Shown: piece after piece, positions 17,748 through 27,708 of the stretch
Position numbering within the stretch: position 1 is the stretch's first letter
How the letters are laid out: every line of letters starts with the position of its first letter
The notes under the pieces: model-generated
Databases searched by the model: none
The model's input: the letters and a program-made list of their open reading frames with translations, nothing else
Told to the model about the DNA's origin: nothing
Assembly: GCF_014193695.1 (NCBI RefSeq)
Contig: NZ_JACHZR010000001.1
Span: forward strand, 905,309 to 969,308
Direction: 5' to 3'
DNA length: 64,000 nt
From: Rhizobium sp. BK316
GTDB lineage: Bacteria; Pseudomonadota; Alphaproteobacteria; Rhizobiales; Rhizobiaceae
Program-made: the position numbers and the translations under genes

Positions 17748-19808
17748 ATGAGCCAGGCAAAATCCGCGAGCATCCTAGATTCTCGCATCCTCATTCCCGC
17801 GATCGGCGCCGCTTTCACCAAGCTGAACCCACGCACCCTTGCCAAGAACCCGGTCATGTTCGTCGTGGCTACGGTTTCGGCACTGACCACCGTTCTGTTC
17901 TTGCGCGACCTCGTCTCAGGCAACGGCAATCTCGGCTTCTCCTTCCAGATCAATCTCTGGCTCTGGTTCACGGTGCTCTTTGCCAACTTCGCCGAAGCCG
18001 TCGCCGAAGGCCGCGGCAAAGCGCAGGCCGACTCGCTGCGCAAGGCGCGTACCGAAACCCAGGCAAAGCTGCTGACCGCCAATAACGGCAGCGGCTACCG
18101 CATGGTGCCCGGCACGAGCCTGAAGGTCGGCGATCTCGTTCTTGTCGAAGCCGGCGACATCATCCCCTCCGACGGCGAAGTCGTCGAAGGTGTCGCCTCG
18201 GTCAACGAAGCGGCCATCACCGGTGAATCCGCTCCCGTCATCCGTGAATCCGGCGGCGACCGCTCGGCCGTAACCGGCGGCACACAGGTTCTTTCCGACT
18301 GGATCCGCGTGCGCATCACGGCGGCTGCCGGCTCAACCTTCCTCGATCGCATGATCTCGCTCGTTGAAGGCGCCGAACGTCAGAAGACGCCGAACGAAAT
18401 CGCGCTCAACATCCTGCTTGCAGGCATGACGCTGATCTTCGTACTCGCCACGGCGACGATCCCGAGCTTTGCCTCCTATGCCGGGGGCTCGATCCCGATC
18501 ATCGTGCTCGTTGCCCTCTTCGTCACGCTGATCCCGACGACGATCGGCGCCCTGCTTTCGGCGATCGGTATCGCCGGCATGGACCGCCTCGTCCGCTTCA
18601 ACGTGCTCGCCATGTCCGGCCGCGCCGTGGAAGCCGCCGGTGACGTCGACACGCTGCTGCTCGACAAGACCGGCACAATCACGCTGGGCAATCGCCAGGC
18701 GACAAGCTTCCGCCCGGTGCGTGGCGTCCCCGAACAGGATCTCGCCGATGCAGCCCAGCTTGCTTCGCTCGCCGACGAAACGCCTGAGGGGCGCTCCATC
18801 GTCGTGCTCGCCAAGGAAAGATACGCGATCCGAGGCCGCGACATGGCAAGCCTGAAGGCCACCTTCGTGCCCTTCACCGCCCAGACCCGCATGAGCGGCG
18901 TCGACCTCGAAGGCTCGTCGATCCGCAAGGGTGCCGTCGATGCGGTACTCACCTACGTCAATGGGGACGCTTCCTCGAAGAACGGCGCCGAAGTCGTTCG
19001 CGAACTGCAGTCGATCTCAGACGAAATCGCCAAGGCCGGCGGCACGCCGCTCGCCGTTGCCCGCGGCGGCAGATTGCTCGGCATCATCCAGCTTAAGGAT
19101 ATCGTCAAGGGCGGCATCCGCGAGCGTTTCAACGAGCTGCGCCGTATGGGCATCCGTACAGTCATGATCACGGGCGACAACCCGATGACGGCAGCCGCCA
19201 TTGCAGCCGAAGCCGGCGTGGACGACTTCCTCGCCCAGGCAACGCCTGAAAACAAGCTGCAGCTGATCCGCGAGGAGCAGGCGAAGGGCAAGCTGGTCGC
19301 CATGTGCGGCGACGGCACGAACGATGCCCCGGCCCTTGCACAGGCCGACGTCGGCGTTGCCATGAACACCGGCACCGTTGCGGCCCGCGAAGCCGGCAAC
19401 ATGGTCGACCTTGACTCCGACCCGACGAAGCTCATCGAAATCGTCGAAATCGGCAAGCAGCTCTTGATGACCCGCGGCGCGCTGACGACCTTCTCGATCG
19501 CCAACGACATCGCCAAATACTTCGCCATCATTCCGGCGATGTTCCTGACCTTCTACCCGCAGCTCGGCGTGCTCAACATCATGGGTCTCGCCACACCGCA
19601 GAGCGCCATCCTATCGGCGATCATCTTCAACGCGCTGATCATCATCGCGCTGATCCCCTTGTCGCTGAAGGGTGTCCGTTACCGCCCGATCGGGGCCGGC
19701 GCGCTGCTGTCCCGCAATCTGCTGATCTATGGTCTCGGCGGCATCATCGTCCCCTTCATCGGCATCAAGGCGATCGACATCATCATCACGGCCGCCGGCC
19801 TCGCCTAA
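17748..19808 (+). CDS. kdpB: KdpB, P-type ATPase subunit
   Basis: 686 residues. TGES (Ser at ~161, the position where E. coli KdpB is inhibited by phosphorylation), DKTGTIT with the phosphorylated Asp at ~306, [10 protein letters not shown] and [19 protein letters not shown] are all intact. It hydrolyses ATP and drives K+ through KdpA. GGAG is six bases before the ATG. The next gene, kdpC, starts 12 bp later. Nothing suggests loss of function. Confidence 0.96.
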   Translation: MSQAKSASILDSRILIPAIGAAFTKLNPRTLAKNPVMFVVATVSALTTVLFLRDLVSGNGNLGFSFQINLWLWFTVLFANFAEAVAEGRGKAQADSLRKARTETQAKLLTANNGSGYRMVPGTSLKVGDLVLVEAGDIIPSDGEVVEGVASVNEAAITGESAPVIRESGGDRSAVTGGTQVLSDWIRVRITAAAGSTFLDRMISLVEGAERQKTPNEIALNILLAGMTLIFVLATATIPSFASYAGGSIPIIVLVALFVTLIPTTIGALLSAIGIAGMDRLVRFNVLAMSGRAVEAAGDVDTLLLDKTGTITLGNRQATSFRPVRGVPEQDLADAAQLASLADETPEGRSIVVLAKERYAIRGRDMASLKATFVPFTAQTRMSGVDLEGSSIRKGAVDAVLTYVNGDASSKNGAEVVRELQSISDEIAKAGGTPLAVARGGRLLGIIQLKDIVKGGIRERFNELRRMGIRTVMITGDNPMTAAAIAAEAGVDDFLAQATPENKLQLIREEQAKGKLVAMCGDGTNDAPALAQADVGVAMNTGTVAAREAGNMVDLDSDPTKLIEIVEIGKQLLMTRGALTTFSIANDIAKYFAIIPAMFLTFYPQLGVLNIMGLATPQSAILSAIIFNALIIIALIPLSLKGVRYRPIGAGALLSRNLLIYGLGGIIVPFIGIKAIDIIITAAGLA

Positions 19809-19820
19809 GGAGTAAAGTCC

Positions 19821-20390
19821 ATGTTGAAAGAACTTCGTCCGGCAATCGTCATGATCGTTGCCACCACTGCCATCACCGGCCTCCTCTATCCGCTCGCCAT
19901 GACGGGGGTCGCCCAGGCGCTGTTCCCTTCCCAGGCGAACGGCAGCCTCATTGAAAAGGACGGGCAGGTCATCGGCTCCAGGCTGATTGGCCAGGCCTTC
20001 ACCAGCGACAAGTATTTCCACGGCCGGCCGTCTGCCGCCGGCGATGGCTACAATGCCGCCTCTTCCTCCGGCTCCAACCTCGGCCCGACCAGCCAGAAGC
20101 TGATCGACCGTGTGAAGGGCGACTATGATGCGGCCAAGGCAGCCAACCCGAATGCCGAGGTTCCTGCCGACCTCGTCACCGCGTCGGGCAGCGGCCTCGA
20201 CCCGCATATCTCGCCGGATGCCGCCTACTTCCAAGTGCCGCGCGTCGCCAAGGTGCGTGGTGTCGAAGAAGCCAAGGTCAAGGCGCTGGTCGATGCGGCC
20301 GTGGCCGACCGCGAACTCGGCCTGCTCGGCGAGCCGACCGTCAATGTTCTTGCGTTGAACCAGAGCCTTGATGCTTCTATGACTCAGTAA
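19821..20390 (+). CDS. kdpC: KdpC, accessory subunit of the K+ ATPase
   Basis: 189 residues. One N-terminal membrane helix ([19 protein letters not shown]) is followed by the conserved periplasmic domain: [37 protein letters not shown] and [11 protein letters not shown]. KdpC holds KdpA and KdpB together and increases affinity for ATP. AGGAG precedes the start. A GC-rich hairpin lies between it and kdpD. Confidence 0.95.
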   Translation: MLKELRPAIVMIVATTAITGLLYPLAMTGVAQALFPSQANGSLIEKDGQVIGSRLIGQAFTSDKYFHGRPSAAGDGYNAASSSGSNLGPTSQKLIDRVKGDYDAAKAANPNAEVPADLVTASGSGLDPHISPDAAYFQVPRVAKVRGVEEAKVKALVDAAVADRELGLLGEPTVNVLALNQSLDASMTQ

Positions 20391-20397
20391 AGGTTGA

Positions 20398-20430
20398 GAG
20401 CCCCGGAGCGCTGCAGGCGGGCCGGGGCTC
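20398..20430 (+). other. Intercistronic hairpin between kdpC and kdpD
   Basis: GAGCCCCGG (20398-20406) and CCGGGGCTC (20422-20430) form a perfect 9 bp stem with a 15-base loop. There is no U tract, so it is more likely a processing, stability or partial-attenuation element than a terminator. It could set sensor levels below pump levels. Confidence 0.6.
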
Positions 20431-20454
20431 GCTCGTGAAGAAAGACCGAACCGC

Positions 20455-23166
20455 ATGCCAGACGACAACCGCGACCAGGCCGGCAGGCCCTCGCCCGATG
20501 CGCTCCTTGAAAAGGCCCGGGCGGAGTCGCGGGGGCGCCTCAAGATCTTCCTCGGCGCTGCACCGGGCGTCGGCAAGACCTATGAAATGCTCGTCTCCGG
20601 CCGCGCCAAGATGGCCGACGGCTTCGATGTCGTTATCGGCGTTGTCGAGACCCACGGCCGCAAGGAAACCGAGGCGCTGCTCGCAGGTTTTGAAATCATC
20701 CCTCGCATCAAAGTCGCCTATCGCGGCCAGTCGCTCGAAGAGATGGACCTTGATGCCATCCTTGCCCGCAAGCCCGACCTTGTTCTTGTCGACGAGCTTG
20801 CCCATACCAATGCCGAGGGCAGCCGCCATCCGAAGCGCTATCTCGACGTCAAGGAGCTGCTTGACCGGGGCATCGACGTCTATTCGACGCTGAACATCCA
20901 GCATGTCGAAAGCCTGAACGACGTCGTTTCGCAGATCACTCGCATCCGGGTGCGTGAGACGGTACCGGATTCCGTGATCGACATGGCCGACGATATCGAG
21001 ATCATCGACCTGACGCCCGACGACCTCATCAGGCGTCTTCACGATGGCAAGGTCTATGTGGCAAAGACCGCCGAGCGGGCGCTGACCAACTATTTCACCC
21101 CCGGCAACCTGACGGCATTGCGCGAACTTGCACTGCGAAAGACCGCCCAGCGGGTCGACGACCAGCTGCTGACCCATATGCAGGCGCATGCCATTTCCGG
21201 CCCATGGGCTGCCGGCGAGCGCGTGCTGGTGTCGATCGACGACCATCCCCGCTGCGCCTCGCTCGTCCGTTACGCCTCACGCATGGCTGCGCGCCTGCGC
21301 GCGCCCTGGGCTGCCGTCTATGTCGAGACCAACCGCTCCATCAATCTCTCGGAAACGCAGCGCGATACGATCGCCGCCACGCTCCGGCTGGCCGAACAGC
21401 TCGGCGGCGAGGCGATCACCATTCCTGGCCGTGAGGTGACCGAGGAACTGGTGCGCCACGCCACTGCCAACAATGTCACCCACATCGTCATCGGCGCACC
21501 GAGGAAGCCGACATGGCGCGAATGGTGGTGGAGCCGCTCAACGACCGACGAGCTAATCCGCCAGGCCGGCGACATCAGCGTTCATGTCATTTCCGGAAAC
21601 GAGAAGGACATGGCTTCGCAGCGCGGCGTCAAGGCGGCCCCGAGCGCCCCGGCGCTGAATTTCAGGGCCTATATCGTCTCGACAGCCTATGTCGCGATCG
21701 CGCTGGCTGTCAGCGTGGTGCTCGATCAGGTGCTCGACGTGCGCAACCTGGCGCTCGTTTTCCTGATGGCGGTTCTGACGTCAGCGGTCATCCACGGGCT
21801 GAGGCCGGCACTCTATGCCTGTATCCTCAGCGCTCTCTCCTTCAACTTCTTTTTCCTGCCGCCACGCTACACGCTGACGATCAGCGACCCCGAAAGTGTG
21901 CTGGCGCTGTTCTTTTTCCTCGGCGTCGCCATTATCGCCTCAAATCTCACGGCAACGGTGCAGCGTCAGGCGGCAGCGGCTCGTCAAAGGGCGCGAACGA
22001 CCGAAGACCTCTATCTCTTTTCCAAGAAGCTCGCCGGTACCGGCACACTGGATGACGTTCTCTGGGCGACCGCCTTTCAGCTTGCCTCCATGCTCAAGGT
22101 GCGCGTCGTTTTGCTCCTTCCGGAAGAAGGCTCCATCGCGGTCAAGGCCGGCTATCCGCCTGACGATACGCTCGACGATGCCGATATTGCCGCCGCCCGC
22201 TGGGCCTGGGAGCATAATCACGCCGCCGGACGCGGCGCCGATACGCTGCCGGGCGCCAAGCGTCTCTATGTGCCGCTGCGCACCGGCCGCACGGCCGTCG
22301 GCGTCATCGGACTGGACAGCGACCGTCGCGACGGCCCGCTGCTGACGCCCGAGCAGCAACGTCTTCTGGACGCCCTGGCGGATCAGGCAGCACTCGCCAT
22401 CGAGCGCGTCCAGCTCGTCGCCGATGTCGATCGCGCCAAACTTGCGGCGGAGGCAGATCGCTTGCGTTCGGCCCTGCTGACCTCGATTTCGCATGATCTG
22501 AAGACGCCGCTTGCGGCGATCCTCGGCGCGTCCGGCACGCTGCGCGACTATTTCGATTCCATGACCGCGGAGGACCGCACCGACCTTCTCTCGACCGTCG
22601 TCGATGAATCCGAGCGCCTCAACCGCTTCATCGCCAACCTGCTTGACATGACGAAGATCGAATCCGGTGCCATGGAGCCGAACTATGCGCTGCACTATGC
22701 CGGCGACATCGCCGGCAGCGCGCTGCGCCGCGCTGCCAAGATTCTCGACCGTCACAGAACGGAAATGACGATCCCCGCAGACCTGCCCATGGTCCGCGTC
22801 GATCCCGTGCTCTTCGAGCAGGTCCTCTTCAACCTGCTGGACAATGCCGCAAAATACGCGCCCGAGGGCTCGGTCATCCACATCGAGGGTTGGGCGGACG
22901 CCGATCATGTCGTCGTCCAGGTCTCCGATGAAGGCCCGGGCATTCCCCCTGCAGACCTCACCCGTGTCTTCGACACCTTCTACCGCGTGCGCAAGGGCGA
23001 TCAGGTCCGCGCCGGCACTGGCCTCGGCCTGTCCATATGCCGGGGCTTCATCGAGGCGATGGGCGGAACGATTATCGCCGGCAACCGGACCGACCGGTCC
23101 GGGGCCGTCTTCACCATCCGCCTTCCCAAACCGAATGACATTCCCAAACTGGATGAACTCAGATGA
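20455..23166 (+). CDS. kdpD: KdpD, turgor/K+ sensor histidine kinase
   Basis: 903 residues, full length. The N-terminal KdpD domain has a Walker A-type motif GAAPGVGKT at 34-42 and VDELAHTN; a universal-stress-like domain follows (~255-375); four membrane helices lie at ~405-500; then a GAF-like region. The kinase core has SHDLKTPL with the phospho-acceptor His at ~680, N-box NLLDNAAKYAP and GTGLGLSICRGF. In response to K+ limitation it phosphorylates KdpE. It overlaps kdpE by 4 bp (ATGA). Confidence 0.95.
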   Translation: MPDDNRDQAGRPSPDALLEKARAESRGRLKIFLGAAPGVGKTYEMLVSGRAKMADGFDVVIGVVETHGRKETEALLAGFEIIPRIKVAYRGQSLEEMDLDAILARKPDLVLVDELAHTNAEGSRHPKRYLDVKELLDRGIDVYSTLNIQHVESLNDVVSQITRIRVRETVPDSVIDMADDIEIIDLTPDDLIRRLHDGKVYVAKTAERALTNYFTPGNLTALRELALRKTAQRVDDQLLTHMQAHAISGPWAAGERVLVSIDDHPRCASLVRYASRMAARLRAPWAAVYVETNRSINLSETQRDTIAATLRLAEQLGGEAITIPGREVTEELVRHATANNVTHIVIGAPRKPTWREWWWSRSTTDELIRQAGDISVHVISGNEKDMASQRGVKAAPSAPALNFRAYIVSTAYVAIALAVSVVLDQVLDVRNLALVFLMAVLTSAVIHGLRPALYACILSALSFNFFFLPPRYTLTISDPESVLALFFFLGVAIIASNLTATVQRQAAAARQRARTTEDLYLFSKKLAGTGTLDDVLWATAFQLASMLKVRVVLLLPEEGSIAVKAGYPPDDTLDDADIAAARWAWEHNHAAGRGADTLPGAKRLYVPLRTGRTAVGVIGLDSDRRDGPLLTPEQQRLLDALADQAALAIERVQLVADVDRAKLAAEADRLRSALLTSISHDLKTPLAAILGASGTLRDYFDSMTAEDRTDLLSTVVDESERLNRFIANLLDMTKIESGAMEPNYALHYAGDIAGSALRRAAKILDRHRTEMTIPADLPMVRVDPVLFEQVLFNLLDNAAKYAPEGSVIHIEGWADADHVVVQVSDEGPGIPPADLTRVFDTFYRVRKGDQVRAGTGLGLSICRGFIEAMGGTIIAGNRTDRSGAVFTIRLPKPNDIPKLDELR

Positions 23167-23855
23167 CCGGTTCAGCCGTCAAGATTCTCGTTGTGGACGA
23201 CGAGCCTCCGATCCGTAAGCTTTTACGCGTCGGCCTTACCGCACAGGGCTACGAAGTCCATGAAGCGCCGAATGCCGGTGCTGCCCGCCAGTCCGTCAAG
23301 GAAGACCGGCCCGATCTCATCGTGCTCGATCTCGGTCTTCCCGATATTCCGGGCCATGACCTTTTGCAGGAATGGCGCGAGGATGGGCTCACCATGCCCA
23401 TCGTCATCCTGTCGAGCCGCACCGACGAAGCCGGCATCGTCAAGGCGCTGGAAATCGGTGCCGACGACTATGTGACCAAGCCCTTCGGTATTAACGAGCT
23501 CGGCGCACGAATCCGCGTGGCACTCCGCCATCGGCTGCAACAGCAGGGAGAAAAAGCGGTTTTCCAGACAGGTGGCCTGTCGATCGATCTCGTCAAGCGC
23601 ATCGTCAAGGTTGACGGCAGTGAGATCAAGCTGTCGCCGAAGGAATACGACATCCTGCGCGTGCTCGCCCAGCACGCCGGCAAGGTTCTGACACATCAGT
23701 TTCTTCTGAAGCAGGTATGGGGTCCGGCGGCGGACGTGCAGTATCTGCGCGTCTATGTGCGCCAGCTGCGGCAAAAGGTCGAGCAGATTCCCGACCAGCC
23801 ACACTATATCACCACCGAGACCGGCGTCGGCTATCGGCTCCGCGAGCCTGACTGA
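23163..23855 (+). CDS. kdpE: KdpE, OmpR-family response regulator
   Basis: 230 residues. The receiver domain has the acidic pair VDDE near residue 12, phospho-acceptor Asp56 (in VLDLGLPD) and conserved Lys in VTKPFG. The C-terminal winged helix has the usual LSPKEYDILRVL and YLRVYVRQLRQKVE. It activates the kdp promoter, and the likely site is the TTTATA repeat at 15408-15424. Start overlaps kdpD. Confidence 0.95.
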   Translation: MTGSAVKILVVDDEPPIRKLLRVGLTAQGYEVHEAPNAGAARQSVKEDRPDLIVLDLGLPDIPGHDLLQEWREDGLTMPIVILSSRTDEAGIVKALEIGADDYVTKPFGINELGARIRVALRHRLQQQGEKAVFQTGGLSIDLVKRIVKVDGSEIKLSPKEYDILRVLAQHAGKVLTHQFLLKQVWGPAADVQYLRVYVRQLRQKVEQIPDQPHYITTETGVGYRLREPD

Positions 23856-23883
23856 TACAAGTCGAAACAGCATCGAGACTGAA

Positions 23884-24339
23884 ATGAACCTCTCCAACAT
23901 CATCCGGCCGGAGCACACCTTCATCGGCCTGTCGGTGACGACCAAATGGCGCGCGTTGCAGGCGATCTCCGAAAAGGCCGGCAAGGCTTTCGAAATTGAC
24001 GGCCAGACCGTGCTGAAAGCGCTCGAATCCCGCGAGAAGCTCGGCTCTACCGGCATCGGCAACGGCATTGCCGTTCCGCATGCGGCTATCGACGGCATGA
24101 CGAGCCCGCGGGGTCTCTTGATCCGTTTCGCCCAGCCGCTGGATTTCGATGCGATCGACGATATCCCGACGGACATCGCCTTCGTACTGCTCTTCGGGGA
24201 AAACAATCGTGGGGAATATCTGAACGTGCTTGCCGCCATCGCCCGCAGGCTTCAGTCGGAAGGTGTCCTTGCGGCCATGCGCAAAGCCAGAAACGTCGAT
24301 GAATTCTATTCGGATTTCATCGCGGATTCGCGCGAGTGA
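23884..24339 (+). CDS. ptsN: PtsN-like nitrogen PTS EIIA protein, downstream of kdpDE
   Basis: 151 residues from the ATG at 23884. It has the EIIA-Ntr fold, with GIGNGIAVPHAAI placing the phosphorylatable His at residue 66, and ends in a region typical of PtsN (ARRLQ, ARNVDEFYSDF). It is 28 bp after kdpE on the same strand, so cotranscription is likely. In E. coli and in rhizobia, EIIA-Ntr is reported to bind KdpD and adjust kdp expression. The usual ptsN sits by rpoN, so this is probably a second copy dedicated to potassium control (inference). Confidence 0.85.
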   Translation: MNLSNIIRPEHTFIGLSVTTKWRALQAISEKAGKAFEIDGQTVLKALESREKLGSTGIGNGIAVPHAAIDGMTSPRGLLIRFAQPLDFDAIDDIPTDIAFVLLFGENNRGEYLNVLAAIARRLQSEGVLAAMRKARNVDEFYSDFIADSRE

Positions 24340-24370
24340 GGAAAAATTCACTTCGCGCTTTCGACCTTCT

Positions 24371-24386
24371 CCCCGCCGTAGCGGGG
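24371..24386. repeat. Short GC palindrome, possible dispersed rhizobial element
   Basis: CCCCGC-CGTA-GCGGGG forms a 6 bp perfect hairpin within a stretch starting CCTTCT and ending GGGAAAG, so it could extend on both sides. Similar palindromes are common between rhizobial genes as far as I recall. It lies between ptsN and the bidirectional terminator. Confidence 0.35.
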
Positions 24387-24406
24387 GGAAAGCAAATCGA
24401 AACAAA

Positions 24407-24428
24407 GAGGCCGCTTCGGCCCCTTTTT
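24407..24428. terminator. Bidirectional terminator between ptsN and the porin gene
   Basis: GAGGCCG (from 24408) pairs with CGGCCCC across a CTT loop with one mismatch. On the + strand it is followed by TTTTTA; on the - strand by TCTTTGTTT. It would end both the kdp-ptsN transcript and the convergent porin transcript. Confidence 0.7.
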
Positions 24429-24429
24429 A

Positions 24430-25461
24430 TTAGAAGTCGCGCTGAAGACGCAGGAAACCGGAGGTTTCGTCGTCGCCGTCTTCTTCGTCGTAATACTGAA
24501 CGCTGAGCTTGCTGCGCAGATTTTCAGCGATCTGGTAGTCGACGGTGACGCCGGTGGTATAAGCACTGCCGCCGGTGAAGTCGCCATTAGCATCGAGATC
24601 GATCTTGTCAAAGTACTGGAAGGCCGGGATAACGGCCCACTTGTCGGTGAGCTTCACCTTGTATTCGGCAGCAACCGTCCACTCGGACTGTTCATAGTAG
24701 TAGTTAGCACCGCTGGCCCAGATGCCAGCGAGGCCGAGGGTACCGGGGCCGATGTCGGCGTACAAGATTGCGCGGATAGCGCCTTCTTCGTTGTCGCTGT
24801 CGTAACCACCGAGCAGGTAACCGCTGAATGCGCCGCTCTTGAAGGAAACCTGGGCTGCAACGCCGAAGTTGTTCGGACCTTCGCCCGGCTTCTCGTCGTA
24901 GGCTTCTTCAAGTTCGTCGATCGAGATACCGGCTGCGAAGCGGTCGGTCTCATACTGATAGCGGATCGAGTTGTGGTTCGTCTCGTTGCTCGAGAGCGTG
25001 TCCGTCTCGCCGCTCAGATCGTCATCCCACCAGCTGTACTGCTTACCAACGCGGAAGCCGGCGATGTCGATGTAACCTTCGTCGAGCGTCGTCGTCTGGT
25101 TGGTAGCGTTGTCAGCGTTGGTACGCAGCGTGATAACGCCGGTCAGCGTGCCGTACTCGGTGTCGTTCTTGGTCTGGAAGGTGACCTGACCACGGGTAAC
25201 GGCATCCCAGTCGGAATCGTTCGGGTTGGTTGCGGAGGCGCCGGGATTCTCGCCGGCGTTAAGTTGGAAACGGATGTAGCCTTCGATTTTCAGGCAGGTT
25301 TCGGTGCCAGGGATGTAGAAGTAGCCAGTCCCGTAGGCGTCGCAAACGCGAACATATTCTACGGGCTCCGGCTCGGCGGCGACGATAGCGTCGGCTGCAT
25401 GTGCTCCGGAAACCGCTGCAAGGGCGGCAACAGAGCCAAGGAGGATAGTTTTAATAGACAT
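24430..25461 (-). CDS. ropA: RopA/Omp2-type outer membrane porin
   Basis: 343 residues. A signal peptide ends at AHA, and the mature N-terminus (VEYVRVCDAYGTGYFYIPGTETCLKI as landmark) with two cysteines is typical of the rhizobial/Brucella Porin_2 family. The remainder is beta-rich with alternating polar residues and ends in phenylalanine (LQRDF), the outer-membrane assembly signal. It forms a trimeric diffusion pore. AAAGG is eight bases before the ATG. Rhizobia usually carry several copies, so the symbol is approximate. Confidence 0.9.
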   Translation of the reverse strand: MSIKTILLGSVAALAAVSGAHAADAIVAAEPEPVEYVRVCDAYGTGYFYIPGTETCLKIEGYIRFQLNAGENPGASATNPNDSDWDAVTRGQVTFQTKNDTEYGTLTGVITLRTNADNATNQTTTLDEGYIDIAGFRVGKQYSWWDDDLSGETDTLSSNETNHNSIRYQYETDRFAAGISIDELEEAYDEKPGEGPNNFGVAAQVSFKSGAFSGYLLGGYDSDNEEGAIRAILYADIGPGTLGLAGIWASGANYYYEQSEWTVAAEYKVKLTDKWAVIPAFQYFDKIDLDANGDFTGGSAYTTGVTVDYQIAENLRSKLSVQYYDEEDGDDETSGFLRLQRDF

Positions 25462-25816
25462 CAGAAAGACCTTTTACGGTTTGAAGAAGGCAAGCAGTGC
25501 TTCAAGGGCACCCCTGCCGCCGGTCGCCGAATCCCAACGACCGGAAGTCCATGTAGGCACTCGAAAACGTCGGCGCTGCAAAAGAAGGCTGAAAATCGAC
25601 ACGCCAATGTCACTTTGGCGGTCAAACTGTGGCAGAAAAAACACGGCGCGGCGCGGCGCCACAATTGGCCGCGGCCGACTGTCAGCACATCCCGTTCGCA
25701 ATCACCCGCTGAAAATGGGATGGCTTTCTAAGGTTGGTCCCCGGAACCGGAACAATCTTCGTTTCATTATACGACTTAGTTGATAGAGTTTAGCGCATAA
25801 TCACGGAGGGTTCCCC
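25462..25816. other. Divergent intergenic region between porin and sulfate transporter genes
   Basis: 355 bp with promoters expected for both the porin (leftward) and the sulfate operon (rightward). It contains a GC-rich iteration (GGCGCGGCGCGGCGCC around 25646-25662) and an AT-rich stretch just before the sulfate gene (~25760-25800). I could not identify a convincing -35/-10 pair or a CysB-type site. Confidence 0.4.
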
Positions 25817-26842
25817 ATGCAGACTTCAAGGCTCACCCGGCTCATCGCGGCCGCGGTCATGGCAGGCAGCTTTGCGATTGGCAGCGTCGCGCCCGCATTC
25901 GCCGACCAGACGCTTCTCAACGTATCCTATGATCCGACGCGCGAATTGTATAAGGATTTCAACGCCGCCTTCGCTGCAAAGTGGAAGACCGACACTGGCG
26001 AAGCCGTAACGATCCAGGCCTCTCACGGTGGTTCCGGCGCCCAGGCGCGATCGGTCATCGACGGTCTCGATGCCGATGTCGTGACGCTGGCCCTCGAAGG
26101 CGACATCAACGCCATTGCCAAGGCGACAGGCAAGATTCCAGCCGACTGGAAGACCAGGCTCCCTAACAATTCAACCCCCTACACGTCGACGATCGTCTTC
26201 CTCGTGCGCAAGGGCAACCCCAAGGGCATCAAGGATTGGAACGACCTGATCAAGGACGACGTGCAGGTCATCACGCCGAACCCGAAGACTTCAGGCGGCG
26301 CCCGCTGGAACTTCCTTGCCGCCTGGGCATGGGCCAAGCAGGCGAACGGCGGCGACGAAGCCAAGGCACAAGATTACGTCACCAAGCTCCTGCAGCACGT
26401 TCCGGTTCTCGACAGCGGCGCACGTGGCGCGACGACCACTTTCGTCCAGCGCGGGCTCGGCGACGTACTGCTCGCCTGGGAAAACGAAGCCTATCTCTCG
26501 CTCGAAGAGCTCGGTCCCGACCAGTTCGAGATCGTGACCCCATCCTTCTCGATCCGCGCCGATCCGCCGGTCGCAATCGTCGACGGTAACGTCGACAAGA
26601 AAGGCACCCGCAAGGTCGCAGAAGCCTATCTGAGCTACCTTTATTCGGATGAGGGCCAGAAGATCGCGGCGAAGCACTATTACCGCCCGATCAAGCCGGA
26701 AGCAGCCGATCCGGCCGATATTGCCCGCTTCCCGAAGCTGACGCTCGCGACGATCGATGACTTCGGCGGCTGGAAGGATGCACAGCCGAAATTCTTCGGC
26801 GACGGCGGCGTATTTGACCAGATCTACAAGCCGGCCCAATAA
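25817..26842 (+). CDS. sbp: Periplasmic sulfate-binding protein
   Basis: 341 residues with a signal peptide (cleavage after AFA). Family landmarks include [17 protein letters not shown], the ligand-binding [30 protein letters not shown] and YLYSDEGQ. It captures sulfate (or thiosulfate) in the periplasm. GGAGGG lies just upstream. First gene of sbp-cysT-cysW-cysA. Confidence 0.92.
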   Translation: MQTSRLTRLIAAAVMAGSFAIGSVAPAFADQTLLNVSYDPTRELYKDFNAAFAAKWKTDTGEAVTIQASHGGSGAQARSVIDGLDADVVTLALEGDINAIAKATGKIPADWKTRLPNNSTPYTSTIVFLVRKGNPKGIKDWNDLIKDDVQVITPNPKTSGGARWNFLAAWAWAKQANGGDEAKAQDYVTKLLQHVPVLDSGARGATTTFVQRGLGDVLLAWENEAYLSLEELGPDQFEIVTPSFSIRADPPVAIVDGNVDKKGTRKVAEAYLSYLYSDEGQKIAAKHYYRPIKPEAADPADIARFPKLTLATIDDFGGWKDAQPKFFGDGGVFDQIYKPAQ

Positions 26843-26850
26843 TAGATCTT

Positions 26851-27708
26851 ATGAGCGCACATAACCCCACACGGTGGCGGTTCAAGCGGCCGAGCGTCAT
26901 TCCGGGTTTCGGACTGGCGCTCGGCCTTACCTTGATCTGGCTTACCCTTATCGTCCTCATTCCCCTGTCCGGCCTTGCCTGGCGGTCGAGCGCACTCGGC
27001 TGGGAGAAGTTCTTCGGCATTGCATTCGACCAGCGGACATTGAGCGCGCTGCGCATCAGCTTCGGCTGTGCGTTCATCGCTGCCTGTCTCAATGTCGTCT
27101 TCGGCGTCATCCTTGCCTGGGTTCTGGTGCGTTACCGGTTTCCCGGCAAACGCATTATCGACGCCATGGTGGACCTGCCCTTCGCCCTGCCGACGGCCGT
27201 CGCCGGCATAGCACTGACCACTCTCTACGCTCCGAACGGCTGGGTCGGGCAATTCTTGACGCCGCTCGGCATCAAGATCGCCTTCACGCCTGCCGGTATC
27301 GTCGTTGCCCTCATCTTCGTCGGCCTGCCCTTCATCGTGCGAACGGTCCAGCCGGTCATGGAAGAGATCGACAAGGAAGTAGAGGAAGCCGCCGCCACGC
27401 TTGGCGCCAACCGCTTCCAGACCATCGCGCGCGTACTGCTGCCGGGCCTTGCCCCGGCGGTACTGACGGGCTTTGCGCTCGCCTTTGCCCGCGCCGTCGG
27501 CGAATATGGTTCGGTCATTTTCATCGCCGGCAACCTGCCGTTCAAATCGGAAATCGCCCCGCTGCTGATCGTCATCAAGCTCGAAGAGTACAATTATGCG
27601 GCTGCGACGGGCATTGCGGCGATCATGCTGATTATCTCCTTCGCGATGTTGCTCGTCATCAATCTCATCCAGAGCTGGAGCAGACGGAGGTACGGTTATG
27701 GCGTCTGA
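26851..27708 (+). CDS. cysT: Sulfate ABC transporter permease CysT
   Basis: 285 residues with about six membrane helices. Conserved segments are PFALPTAVAGI, LPFIVRTVQPV and EEAAATLGANRFQT (the EAA loop that contacts CysA), followed by AFARAVGEYGSVIFIAGN. It begins 8 bp after sbp and overlaps cysW by 11 bp. Confidence 0.93.
   Translation: MSAHNPTRWRFKRPSVIPGFGLALGLTLIWLTLIVLIPLSGLAWRSSALGWEKFFGIAFDQRTLSALRISFGCAFIAACLNVVFGVILAWVLVRYRFPGKRIIDAMVDLPFALPTAVAGIALTTLYAPNGWVGQFLTPLGIKIAFTPAGIVVALIFVGLPFIVRTVQPVMEEIDKEVEEAAATLGANRFQTIARVLLPGLAPAVLTGFALAFARAVGEYGSVIFIAGNLPFKSEIAPLLIVIKLEEYNYAAATGIAAIMLIISFAMLLVINLIQSWSRRRYGYGV

Noticed and set aside
15947..18082. 711-residue open frame on the minus strand
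   Set aside because: It is antisense to kdpA and the kdpA-kdpB gap, which have full family motifs. The translated product is Arg/Asp/His-rich low-complexity, as expected from GC-rich shadows.
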